Shown: piece by piece, positions 36,911-46,033 of the stretch
Layout: each line of letters starts with the position of its first letter
Position numbering within the stretch: the first letter of the stretch is position 1
Assembly: GCA_020639235.1 (NCBI GenBank)
Contig: JACKHC010000001.1
Span: 1,984,001 to 2,048,000, forward strand
Reading direction: 5' to 3'
DNA from: Phycisphaeraceae bacterium
GTDB taxonomy: Bacteria > Planctomycetota > Phycisphaerae > Phycisphaerales > UBA1924
Length of the DNA: 64,000 bases
Notes under the pieces: model-generated
Databases searched by the model: none
What the model was told of the DNA's origin: nothing
Seen by the model: the letters and a program-made list of their open reading frames with translations, nothing else
Program-made: the position numbers and the translations under genes

Positions 36911-38981
36911 CTACTTCCCGAACTGCTCCGCCAGCGTCGTCGCGCCGCGGCTCCGGTACTCCTCTGCCAGGGCGCTCACGAATCCGTCCAGCGCCATCTG
37001 GCCGAGGTCGTTCTGCACGCCGCGGATGCGCACCGATACCGTTCCGTTCTCCGCGTCGCGCGGCCCAACCACCGCCATCACCGGCACCTTCTCCTCCGCC
37101 GCGTTGCGAATCTTCGCCTGCACGCGCTCGTTGCCGAAGTCGATCGAACTCCGCAGGCCCGCCGCCTTCAGCGCCCCGTGCACCCGCTCCGCGTAGTCGT
37201 TGGACTTCTCCGAGATCGGCAGCACCCGCACCTGCTCGGGCGACAGCCACAACGGGAACGCGCCCGCGAAGTGCTCGATCAGCACGCCACAGAACCGCTC
37301 CATCGAGCCGAACGGCGCGCGGTGGATCATCACCGGACGGTGCGCCGCGTTGTCGGCGCCGATGTAGGACAGGCCGAACCGCTCGGGCAGGTTGTAGTCC
37401 ACCTGCACCGTGCCCAACTGCCACTCACGCCCGATCACATCCTTGACGACGAAGTCGATCTTGGGGCCGTAGAACGCGGCCTCGCCCTGCTCCATGCTGA
37501 ACGGCTTACCGAGCGTCGCGGCGGCGTCCTTGCACGCCTGCTCTGCCTTGTCCCAGTTGGCCGCGTCGCCGACGTACTTGTCCGAGTCCGGGTCACGGAG
37601 CCCGACGCGCACGCGATAGTCCGTGATGCCCTGGCGTGTTGAGCACGATCTTCACCAGTTCCAGGCACCCGTGCAGCTGCCGCCCGATCTGGTCTTCGGT
37701 GCAGAACAGGTGCGCATCGTCCTGCGTGAATCCGCGCACCCGGGTCAGCCCGTTCAGCTCGCCCGACTGCTCCCAGCGGTACACCGTCCCGAACTCCGAC
37801 AGACGGACGGGCAGGTCGCGGTACGAGTGCGGCTGGCTGTTGAAGATGCGGATGTGCATCGGGCAGTTCATCGGCTTGAGCAGATACCCTCCGCCCTCGC
37901 CCGTCTCCGAGGCGATTGCTCATCTCCGCACGAACAACCCTCCGTCGCCATCGCCTCCAAACGCATCACGCCTGGGATCGGCGGATACTGCGACTCCTTT
38001 GTAGTACGGGAAATGCCCGCTGGTGCGGTAGAGGTCGAGCTTGCCGATGTGCGGCGTGTACACCTGGGTGTAGCCCTGCTTGACGAGCTCCTCGGCAATG
38101 AAGTTCTGCAGCTCCGTGCGCACGACCGAGCCCTTGGGGGTCCACAGGATGAGCCCCTGGCCCACCATGTCGTCGATGTGGAAGAGCCCCAGCTTCTTGC
38201 CGATCACGCGGTGATCGCGCGCCCTGGCCTGCTCCAGCAGCTCCAGGTGCTCGTCGAGCTCCTTCTTCGAGGGGAACGCCGTCCCGTACACGCGCGTCAG
38301 ACGGTCGCTGTTCTCGTCGCCGTGCCAGTAGGAGGAGGCGAGCGAGAGCACCTTGACGGCGCCGATGCGTCCGGTGCTGGGCACGTGCGGGCCGCGGCAC
38401 AGGTCCTCCCAGTTGGCGCCCGGGGTTCCGGTCACGTACCAGGTCAGTTCGGCTGAGCCTGCGTCCATCGCCCGCGCGTTGTCGAGTTTGTACTTTGCTG
38501 CCTTCGGACTTGAGCGTTTCACCATCCCCTTGTCGGCGCCCATCCCGTACCGCGTAAACGGCCGGTCCTCCGCGATGATCGACGCCATCTCCGCTTCGAT
38601 CTTCTCGAAGTCGCCCGCGGTGAGCGGGCGCTCGTCCGGGAAGCGGATGTCGTAGTAGAAGCCCGTCTCCAGCGGCGGGCCGTACACCAACTGCGCACCC
38701 GGCACGATCCGCTGAATCGCCTCCGCCATCACATGCGCCGCCGAGTGACGCATCAGGAACAGCAGATCAGCCCGCTGCTGGTCATCGCGCGGCCGGCTGG
38801 TAATCAGCGAGAGCGTCGCGTCCTTCTCGATCACCGTGCCGATGTCGCGCAGCTCGCCATCAATGCGCGCACCCATCGACTGCTCGGCCAGCTTCGGGCC
38901 GATCGACATCGCCACCTCGTACGCGGTGACGGGCTTGGCGAACTCCTTCACGGAACCATCGGGCAGTGTGATCTTGGGCAT
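36911..38981 (-). pseudogene. thrS: Threonyl-tRNA synthetase, reading frame interrupted four times
   Basis: The gene starts at ATG 38981 with a TGS domain (PKITLPDGSVKEF), an editing domain (RHSAAHVMAEAI), then the catalytic core and anticodon-binding domain ending near 36911. Protein similarity passes through successive frames: the first to GHFPYYK (about 37990), a second carrying ESQYPPIPGV and EGCSCGDE, a third with SNRL, back to the first with ETGEGGGYLLKPMNCPMH, and from about 37630 a further frame to the end. Each step equals one extra base, and an in-frame TGA lies at 37920. ThrRS is essential, so sequence errors are more likely than true loss. Motifs in GFTQDDAHLF and IHRAPFGSMERF are intact. 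Confidence 0.85.
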
Positions 38982-39084
38982 GGGAGGGTCTGAGTCTCGA
39001 AGGGAATTGGGGTCGAAATCGCCGGACCCGGCTCAAGATGTGGTGCCATACGACGCCGGGGCCACGCATGGTAGTCTGTCGCCC

Positions 39085-39609
39085 ATGATCTGCCCGTTCT
39101 GCGGCCGGGACCACGACCGAGTCATCGACTCCCGCTCCTCCGATGGCGGCCATGTCGTGCGCCGACGCCGACAGTGCGAGGAATGCTCCAAACGCTTCAC
39201 CACCTACGAACGCGTCGAGGAGACCAACCGCCTCGTCGTCGTCAAACGCGACGGCACCCGCGCCCCCTTCAACCGCGAGAACATCCTCAAGGGCGTCCAG
39301 TCCGCGTGCGGCAAGCGGGCCATCGCCGAGGCCGCCAAGACCCGCCTCGTCGACGAGGTCGAGGAGGAGATCCACAAGGTCTACGACCGCGAGGTCGACT
39401 CCCGCCGCATCGGCGAACTCGTCGCGTCCAAACTCCGCGACCTCGACGAGATCGCCTATGTCCGATTCGCCTCGGAGTACTACCAGTTCCGCAATGTGGG
39501 CGACATCCTCAACCAGCTCGAGGAGCTCAACACCCGCGTCAAGGATGTCCGCGAGCAGGGCAAACTCTTCGAAGACGCCGCCGATGCGACCAAGCGCAAA
39601 TCAAAGTAA
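39085..39609 (+). CDS. nrdR: Transcriptional repressor NrdR
   Basis: A 174-residue regulator of ribonucleotide reductase genes. The N-terminal zinc ribbon has CPFC and CEEC pairs (MICPFCGRDHDRVIDSR and RRRRQCEECSKRFTTYE), followed by an ATP-cone domain with VVKRDGTRAPFNRENIL and FASEYYQFRNVGDI. It senses ATP/dATP and binds NrdR boxes. The C-terminus is extended by some 20 charged residues. It is divergent from thrS with 103 bases between. A stand-alone TSCPD protein related to class II reductase lies near 49.5 kb and may be a target. Confidence 0.94.
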   Translation: MICPFCGRDHDRVIDSRSSDGGHVVRRRRQCEECSKRFTTYERVEETNRLVVVKRDGTRAPFNRENILKGVQSACGKRAIAEAAKTRLVDEVEEEIHKVYDREVDSRRIGELVASKLRDLDEIAYVRFASEYYQFRNVGDILNQLEELNTRVKDVREQGKLFEDAADATKRKSK

Positions 39610-39629
39610 GCGCCGCCCCAGCCCCCAAC

Positions 39630-40403
39630 TCACGCCGACTTCGACGCCTTCTTGCCCTTGTTCTGGATGGCCTCACGCATCTCGTCGGCCATGTACAGAA
39701 TCGCCTTGCAGTTCGGGCACTGCGTGTACTCGACACGCCTCAGCACAACGTTCACATGCTCCGCCGGGAGCATCGTGTAGCACGCGCCGCAGTTGTATTC
39801 CATCCGCTTGCGGTCGATCTCCTCGACCGCAGCCATGATGTCCTCGATCCCCAGATCCATCAGCTCGTTGTACGAGGCCAGTGCATCCCCCGGCACCTCA
39901 GCCAGGGCCGCCTTCCGCTCTCCCTCCAGCTCCGCGAGCCGATCCTTGATCTCCGCCGCCCGCGCATCGCGATCCGTCAGCGCCACCCCCCGCACCTTCG
40001 AACGCTCGGCGTGCTCCGCGTTCTTCTGCGCTACCTGCTCGCGGATCTCATCGACCTTCGTCATCGACTCCAGCGCCCGCGTCTCGACAAGACCCTTGTC
40101 CGCCTTGAGCGTGTTGATCTCCGTCAGGATCGCGCTGTGCTCCTTCGACGTCTGCGCCTTGTTCATCCGCTCACGCAGCATCGCGATCCGCTGCTCCGCC
40201 GCTTTCATCTCGTTCTCATCATTCGCGGCTTCGGCTTCGAGTTTCTGCGCCTGCGCCTTGAGCGTCTTCAGCGACTTGTCGATCTCGGAGAGCTGGTGAT
40301 CCTGCGACCTGAGGTACCGTTCCGCCGCATCCAGCCGCGAGCGCAGCCCGCGTATCTGCTGATCGACCCGATACAAACGAAGCAACTTTGCCGTGACTGC
40401 CAT
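39630..40403 (-). CDS. Coiled-coil protein with C-terminal C4 zinc ribbon
   Basis: A 257-residue cytoplasmic protein. Residues 5-175 are a long antiparallel coiled coil rich in Ala, Glu, Lys and Leu. The C-terminus holds a zinc ribbon, YNCGACYTMLPAEHV then YTQCPNCKAILY (CxxC pairs), matching the C4-type zinc ribbon family (zf-RING_7). These proteins are widespread in bacteria and have been linked to RNA or membrane-associated processes without a firm role. It lies 95 bases after cdsA on the same strand. Confidence 0.85.
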   Translation of the reverse strand: MAVTAKLLRLYRVDQQIRGLRSRLDAAERYLRSQDHQLSEIDKSLKTLKAQAQKLEAEAANDENEMKAAEQRIAMLRERMNKAQTSKEHSAILTEINTLKADKGLVETRALESMTKVDEIREQVAQKNAEHAERSKVRGVALTDRDARAAEIKDRLAELEGERKAALAEVPGDALASYNELMDLGIEDIMAAVEEIDRKRMEYNCGACYTMLPAEHVNVVLRRVEYTQCPNCKAILYMADEMREAIQNKGKKASKSA

Positions 40404-40498
40404 GTGGTCTCCGCCGACGCCCCCTGCCTGATGCCGAGGGAAAAAGTGTATCACAAACCAGCCGCTGCATCCCCTCCCTACCCGCACCAAACCCGATT

Positions 40499-41359
40499 TC
40501 AGATGATCTTCAGGATCCAGTACGCCACCGGCGCTACAAGCAGCGGCGAGTCGATGATGTCCATCACCCCCCCAAACCCGGGCAGCGCCGCCGAATAGTC
40601 CTTGATCCCCGCATCCCGCTTGAAGACCGACGCCACCAGATCCCCAGCCTGACCCACCGCGCCCAGAACCGCCCCCAGAATCAGCCCCTCCCACCAGTAT
40701 GGGTCCTGCGTCGCCGGGGCGTGCGGCACAAAAGTCGTCGCCAGCACCGCCACCCCCGCCGACGCCGCCATCCCACCCACCAAACCCTCCCAGGTCTTGC
40801 CCGGGCTGAGCCACGGGATCAGTTTGTGCCGCCCGATCAGTGTCCCCGTGAAATACGCCCCGATATCGCACGACTTCGTGATCGCCAGCACCGCCAGCAG
40901 CCACCACCCCGAGTGCTCCTTGCGAATCGCGACCAGCAGCCCCCCCATCACCCCCACATACACAAAGCAAAGCAACGTGCTCGCCACCGCCGCCACCACG
41001 CCCTCCGTGGTGTGGTCGCGCGTGTAATAGATCATCGAGGCGATCAGCACCAACGCCGCCGAGGTCCCCGCAAACGCAACACCCGAGATCGTCCCGAGGT
41101 CGTCGGGCGTCGCCGCCGAGGTCGCAAGCCCGAGCAGGCCCGCCAGCGCCAGAAACCACCCGGGCGTCGGAATCGCGTGCGCTCGGAAGATCCCGCCGAT
41201 CTCCCGGCTCGCCAGCACGACGATCACCGCCGCCACCGGCAAAAGCAGAATCGCACGCACGCCCGTCTCATGCGCGAGCCACTCGTCCGCCCAGATCATC
41301 CCGATCAGGGCCGCGATCAGAATCACGCCGTAGGTCAGCCGATGCTTCAGCACCGCCAA
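40499..41359 (-). CDS. cdsA: Phosphatidate cytidylyltransferase CdsA
   Basis: A 286-residue membrane enzyme making CDP-diacylglycerol from phosphatidic acid and CTP. About eight helices are seen. The signature is clear: ITKSCDIGAYFTGTLIGRHKLIPWLSPGKTWEG earlier, and GQAGDLVASVFKRDAGIKDYSAALPGFGGVMDIIDS near the end, with the metal-binding Asp residues. The start is a TTG at 41359 or a GTG at 41353. It begins 3 bases after the methyltransferase stop, so it appears cotranscribed with that unrelated gene. Confidence 0.93.
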   Translation of the reverse strand: MAVLKHRLTYGVILIAALIGMIWADEWLAHETGVRAILLLPVAAVIVVLASREIGGIFRAHAIPTPGWFLALAGLLGLATSAATPDDLGTISGVAFAGTSAALVLIASMIYYTRDHTTEGVVAAVASTLLCFVYVGVMGGLLVAIRKEHSGWWLLAVLAITKSCDIGAYFTGTLIGRHKLIPWLSPGKTWEGLVGGMAASAGVAVLATTFVPHAPATQDPYWWEGLILGAVLGAVGQAGDLVASVFKRDAGIKDYSAALPGFGGVMDIIDSPLLVAPVAYWILKII

Positions 41360-41362
41360 AGA

Positions 41363-42937
41363 CTACCGCAACGCGACAAACCGCACCGCGCGCCCGTGCT
41401 GCGCCGGGTCGCCCATCAACCGCTCCACCCGCGCCACCGCCACCGTGTGCAGATGCTCGCCCTTGTCGATCACAACGAACCGCCTCCCCCCCCCGCTCCC
41501 ACCCCCACCCCGGGTCTCCGCGTCGAGCGACATCACCGCCGCCGCCGTCGAACCCGAACCCGCAAACGGATCCAGCACCACCGCGTCCGGCTTCGCGTCA
41601 ATCCCCGTCAGCGTCATGATGTGCCGCAGCAGCGCTACCGGCTTCTTCCCGTTACGGAACCGCGCCCCGTCCTCGCCCGCCACGCGGTTGAAGTCCTTCT
41701 CAAAGTCCGCGTAGTTCGCATGCGGCAACTCGTTCGCCCGCGCCCTCCCGACGGGCCTGCCCTGCAGGTAGTCCGCATTCCGCCGCGGCCCCTCCGGCGG
41801 AATCACAAAGTCCCGGTACCCGATCCCGTCGCCCCCCATCCCGTGCACGCGCACCAGCCACCCGCGATGCGTCCCGAAATGCCGCTCGAGATGCGCCACG
41901 AAGAACCGCCCCGATGAGTTCGCCTCTCGCAGCGCCCCGCGGATGTTGATCCGCTTCAACCCCTCAGGCGCACCGCCGCGCGTCAGTTCGAACGCCCCCG
42001 GCGCGTAGAACTCCACCCGCCGCCCCTCGATCGTCTCGACGCGCTCCGCACCGCCCCGCACATCCACCCCCCACTCATACTCATGATCCCGCGAAGGCCG
42101 CTTCCTCCTCGGCGGCACAAACGCCGCCGACCCCCGGTACAGCAACACCTGCTCCGTCACATCCTGGTATGCCCGCGCACCCTTGAGAACCCGGTCCTCG
42201 TGCCGCACCCTGGCGGTCAACGCCGTCAGGAAGTTCGCCCGGCCGAACGCCTCGTCGCACAGCAGCTTCAACTCGCTCCCGTACGCCTCGTTGATGCTGA
42301 AAGCCGCGGCACCCGTCGGCGCCACAAGCCGCGCCATCAGCGCCAGCCGATCACGCATCATCGTCAGCCACGCCGCGGGCGAAAACCGATCCCGGTACCG
42401 GAACAACCGCTCCCCCGAGTTGTACGGCGGGTCCGCGTAGATCAGATCAACCTTCCCCTCCAGTTCGTCCATCAACCACCGCATCGCCGCCAGGTTGTCA
42501 GAGTCAATCATCATCGAAGCGTCGGCGGTGTCATCCCCCGCGATCATCCGCGACGCCGCAACCCCGGGCGCACGCACAAAATGCGCATGCCGCTGCCGCT
42601 CAATCGCCGCCAGCGCTCCAAGATCATCCCCCACCACATCACACACGCGCGCCACCCGCGCATCGATGTCGGGCGTGATGTACCGCTCCTCCTCCCCCAC
42701 CGGCGCATACACCCGCGACATCCCCTCCCACACCAGCCGATGCCCGCCCTTCCCGACCACCGACAAATCATCGTCCATCAGCGCCGAAGCCACCCGCACC
42801 AGATCCCCATCGCTCAGCCGCGCCGCCAGCCCGCGCACCGCCTCCAGCGCGCGTGCATGCCCTTCGACCGTCTCATCCAGATAGAAGTGCCCGCGCACCC
42901 GCCCGACGATCGCGTGCTCCCTCGTCGCGACACCCAT
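41363..42937 (-). CDS. Site-specific DNA methyltransferase, N4/N6 type (beta class)
   Basis: About 524 residues. The amino-methyltransferase motif DLIYADPPYNSG occurs in the first half and the SAM-binding motif VVLDPFAGSGSTAAAV near the C-terminus, the order typical of beta-class enzymes such as type III Mod and CcrM-like proteins. The N-terminal 130 residues are not recognised and could be a target or partner domain. A Gly-rich loop separates the last two strands. The ATG at 42937 has GGAGG 7 bases upstream and overlaps the preceding gene; a GTG at 42940 is an alternative. It probably modifies adenine in DNA. Confidence 0.88.
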   Translation of the reverse strand: MGVATREHAIVGRVRGHFYLDETVEGHARALEAVRGLAARLSDGDLVRVASALMDDDLSVVGKGGHRLVWEGMSRVYAPVGEEERYITPDIDARVARVCDVVGDDLGALAAIERQRHAHFVRAPGVAASRMIAGDDTADASMMIDSDNLAAMRWLMDELEGKVDLIYADPPYNSGERLFRYRDRFSPAAWLTMMRDRLALMARLVAPTGAAAFSINEAYGSELKLLCDEAFGRANFLTALTARVRHEDRVLKGARAYQDVTEQVLLYRGSAAFVPPRRKRPSRDHEYEWGVDVRGGAERVETIEGRRVEFYAPGAFELTRGGAPEGLKRINIRGALREANSSGRFFVAHLERHFGTHRGWLVRVHGMGGDGIGYRDFVIPPEGPRRNADYLQGRPVGRARANELPHANYADFEKDFNRVAGEDGARFRNGKKPVALLRHIMTLTGIDAKPDAVVLDPFAGSGSTAAAVMSLDAETRGGGGSGGGRRFVVIDKGEHLHTVAVARVERLMGDPAQHGRAVRFVALR

Positions 42938-43743
42938 CACGACGCCTCCGCCTGCGCACGGGTCATTTCAGGCGGCACCTTCCATAAGTCTCGCGAAGCC
43001 GCGAACGCGATCGCCCGAAGCGTCCGCTGCCGCTGCCACTCCGTGGGCGTCACGATCGGCGCCCGCTTGTGAATCGTCACGGGCAAGGGCCGCTCCGCAT
43101 CCTCAAACCAGTCCCGCGCATCGTCCCGCTCCAGCGCGCGGGGATCAGCACAGAGCAGCCCCCATCCCAATGGCACATCCCTCGGCGCAAGCGTCGACGC
43201 CGGCGCGATCACATACAACCGGTCCGCCAGCCGCCGATGCGCCAGCGTCGAGAACTTCGAATGCCCGTGAATCCGCTTGGACACATCCGCCAACTCACGC
43301 AGCACCCGCTGGTATACGGTCGATCGGCTGTTCCCGAAGTCCCACGACTCCATCTCCTCAAACAGGAACGAACCGCTCTGTTGCAACTCCGGCTCCCGCT
43401 CACGCAGGTGCCCCCGCTCGAACTCTCGCCGCCGCACCTCCAGCGCATCCCGCTTGGCCAGCAGCACCGGCAAGTCGTGCCGCTCGCGCAAGAAGTCCGA
43501 CCGCACAAACTTGCACTCGATCACCGCCGTGCACCGCACGCGCTTCTCGCGCGCCGCCGGCTTCCATGTAAAGAGCGGCGCGCTGCTCGGCTCGCCGCCC
43601 GCGTGCCCTTCGTAGTACCCGGCGATGTCCACCAGCGCCCTCGATCCGGGCAGCCGCGTCTCCGGCGCGACCGCACGAAAACCGTTGCGGCGCAGAAACG
43701 CCGCAGCAAGCAACTTCAGTCTGCGGTGCCCGTTGGACTCCAC
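42937..43743 (-). CDS. PD-(D/E)XK nuclease-like protein coupled to a DNA methyltransferase
   Basis: A 268-residue soluble protein starting with a GTG at 43743, behind GGAGGG. The first 35 residues form a helix-rich segment (RRLKLLAAAFLRRNGFRAV). Asp39 in ALVDIAGYYEG, and Glu76 and Lys78 in TAVIECKFVRSDF, then fit the D-(E/Q)xK active-site pattern of PD-(D/E)XK nucleases. Its stop overlaps the methyltransferase start. The pair could be a restriction-modification system or a repair-type nuclease with a methylase. No family name is known to me. Confidence 0.7.
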   Translation of the reverse strand: MESNGHRRLKLLAAAFLRRNGFRAVAPETRLPGSRALVDIAGYYEGHAGGEPSSAPLFTWKPAAREKRVRCTAVIECKFVRSDFLRERHDLPVLLAKRDALEVRRREFERGHLREREPELQQSGSFLFEEMESWDFGNSRSTVYQRVLRELADVSKRIHGHSKFSTLAHRRLADRLYVIAPASTLAPRDVPLGWGLLCADPRALERDDARDWFEDAERPLPVTIHKRAPIVTPTEWQRQRTLRAIAFAASRDLWKVPPEMTRAQAEAS

Positions 43744-43792
43744 GCTTCCCTCCGTGGGGTGGAGAAAGATCGCCCGACAGAACCCGAAAGAC

Positions 43793-43798
43793 TACAAT
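43793..43798 (+). promoter_or_regulatory. Possible -10 element upstream of the gene at 43858
   Basis: TACAAT lies 54 bases before the likely start codon on the plus strand. No convincing -35 hexamer sits at 16-18 bases upstream, so this is a weak assignment. Confidence 0.25.
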
Positions 43799-43857
43799 AC
43801 GGACGCCGCCGAGACGCGCGCAATCTCACGCAACACACACTTTCGGAGTGGATGGAT

Positions 43858-46026
43858 ATGACTAAGCCGAGACCCTTCCTGGTCGGCATGCTCTGCGGCT
43901 CGATGACCCTCTCGCCCGTTTCGTGGGCTATGGCCCAGCAACCCGCCGAAGCGACCGACGCCATCGTCGTGCAGTCGGGCGGCATCGACGCGCTGCTCGT
44001 GGACAAGAAAGACGCCGGACTCAAGCGCGCCCTGATGATGCTCGACGACCGACTCCTGGAACTCCCCGCCGAACTCCAGGAGGACGACATGCCCGCGGGC
44101 ATGATCAAGATGGTCTGGGACCACCTCATCAGCCCGATGTCGCTCCGCTTCGGCATGGACGAGAACCCCGCCGAGGGCGCCATGCCCTTCCACGCGCAGC
44201 TCATCGTCAACACCATCGAGGCCGGCCAGCCCCGCTCAACAGCCGGCATGCTCGCCTCCATGCTCGAGCAGCAAGGCGCCGAATGGAGCTCGCCCGCCGG
44301 CGGCATCCAGACCACCGAAGCGCCATTCGGCAAGATGATGCTCGGCGCGCCCGAGATCAACGGCAAGGAGTCCTTCGTCGTCGGCGTCAACGCGCTCAAC
44401 CTCAACGCGCCCGCACTCGATGTTTCCTCGCTCCTGCCAAAGGGCGTCGCGCCGGGCTTCGCCGTGCACGCCGACATGAAGCAACTCACACCCCTCATGG
44501 AAATGGCTTTCGAGGGCAACCCCGACATGGCCATGGTCCGCGACCTCATGGAGTCGTCCGGCATCATGGGCGAGAACGCCATGACAATGGACATGGCCAT
44601 CGGCCACGGCGCCGACCGCACTTACGGCGGCCTGATCATGCGCAACTACGCCAAGGCCGGCGCCAACTGGGGCGCGCTGCCCGGCAAGAACATCCCCGCC
44701 TCCTTCCTTAGCGCCATCCCCGCCGACGCCACCTATGCTCAGGCCGGAATGTACGACTGGTCCAAACTCCCCACCATGCTCCGCGAGTTCGCAAAGCAGG
44801 CCGGCGAGGAACAGGACCCCTTCGAGATCATGGCCGAAGAACTCGGCTTCAATCCCGACACCGACTTCATCGCCCACCTCGGTGATCACTACACCATCTA
44901 CCAGTCCGACACCACCGGCGGCGGCGGCCTCCTCTCCATGGTCGCGGTGATGTCCCTGAAGGACCCCGCCGCGTTCGCACGCACCCACAACATGATCAAG
45001 ACCAAGATCAACCAACTCGGCGCACGCGAAGGCCGCGGCTACGTGAAGATCAACTCGTGGAGCGAAGGCGGCATCGATGCGTTCACACTCATGACGCCCG
45101 GCCTCCCGCTCCCCGTCGAGATCTCTTGGGCCATCGTCGGCAACTATGTCGTCGCCGGCGCCTCACCCACCGCGCTCTGGAGCGCCGCAAGCCAACTCCG
45201 CGACCCCAAGTCCTCCATCCTCGACAACAAGAAGGTCGTCGAGATGGCCGGCGGCCGCCTCGACAATGTCATGGCCTTCGAGTTCATCGACACGCCCCGC
45301 CACGCGCGTCAGGGCTATGGCGTCGCGCAGGCCCTCGCCTCCGTCATCGCCAACGCCGTCCGCTCACCCTCCGACCCATCGCGCGACCCCGGCCCCATCA
45401 TGATGCCCTTCAACGAGTTCGTGAAGGACATCCAGCCCATGGTCGTCACCGGACGCTGGCAGGGCGAAGACCTCATGTACGCATGGCAGGGCGACCGCTC
45501 CATGATGGTCAACATCGCCGGTGCCGGCGGCGCAATGGGCGGCCTCATGGGCATCGCTGTCGCCGCCGGGATGGTCGGAGCGCTGCTCCCCGCATTGGCT
45601 AAGGCGCGGGAGTCCGCCAAGCAGGTCAAGAGCTCCACGCAGGCACGGAGTGTGGCGATGGGTGTCGCCGTCTGGTGCGCAGACCACAACGACAAACTCC
45701 CGGACTCGCTGGACACGCTTCTGAACAATGACTTGATCACCGCCGACATGCTCGTCTCGCCTTTCGGCCCCGCGTGGGACGGCGCCGGCGACTTCGGGTA
45801 CCGCACCGACCTGGCAGGCAAGTCAATGGCGTCGATCCAGCATCCCGGCCAGACAATCATCGCCATCGACCGCGCCATGCTCCTCAATCAGGGCGACACT
45901 TCCGTCGCATTTCTCGACGGGCATGTCGAGTACCTCAGTTCGTACGAACTCTCTGAGTATCTGGAGATGGACTGGAACCAGGGCGGCATGGACTCCCTCG
46001 GCATCCCCGACTGGATGAGGCCGTAG
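43858..46026 (+). CDS. Large exported protein with a prepilin-like H-X9-DG C-terminal domain
   Basis: About 722 residues from the ATG at 43858; an ATG at 43852 is closer to the GGAG. A signal peptide ends at WAMAQQ. Residues 20-560 are an alpha/beta region unusually rich in Met and Gly that I cannot assign. Near residue 565 a hydrophobic helix (MGIAVAAGMVGALLPALAKARESA) is followed by VKSSTQARSVAMGVAVWCADHNDKLP and ends with VAFLDGHVEYLS. This order is that of planctomycete type II secretion prepilins (DUF1559-like, H-X9-DG), but here it is at the C-terminus of a larger protein and lacks the prepilin leader. Confidence 0.8.
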   Translation: MTKPRPFLVGMLCGSMTLSPVSWAMAQQPAEATDAIVVQSGGIDALLVDKKDAGLKRALMMLDDRLLELPAELQEDDMPAGMIKMVWDHLISPMSLRFGMDENPAEGAMPFHAQLIVNTIEAGQPRSTAGMLASMLEQQGAEWSSPAGGIQTTEAPFGKMMLGAPEINGKESFVVGVNALNLNAPALDVSSLLPKGVAPGFAVHADMKQLTPLMEMAFEGNPDMAMVRDLMESSGIMGENAMTMDMAIGHGADRTYGGLIMRNYAKAGANWGALPGKNIPASFLSAIPADATYAQAGMYDWSKLPTMLREFAKQAGEEQDPFEIMAEELGFNPDTDFIAHLGDHYTIYQSDTTGGGGLLSMVAVMSLKDPAAFARTHNMIKTKINQLGAREGRGYVKINSWSEGGIDAFTLMTPGLPLPVEISWAIVGNYVVAGASPTALWSAASQLRDPKSSILDNKKVVEMAGGRLDNVMAFEFIDTPRHARQGYGVAQALASVIANAVRSPSDPSRDPGPIMMPFNEFVKDIQPMVVTGRWQGEDLMYAWQGDRSMMVNIAGAGGAMGGLMGIAVAAGMVGALLPALAKARESAKQVKSSTQARSVAMGVAVWCADHNDKLPDSLDTLLNNDLITADMLVSPFGPAWDGAGDFGYRTDLAGKSMASIQHPGQTIIAIDRAMLLNQGDTSVAFLDGHVEYLSSYELSEYLEMDWNQGGMDSLGIPDWMRP

Positions 46027-46033
46027 CGCCCAC

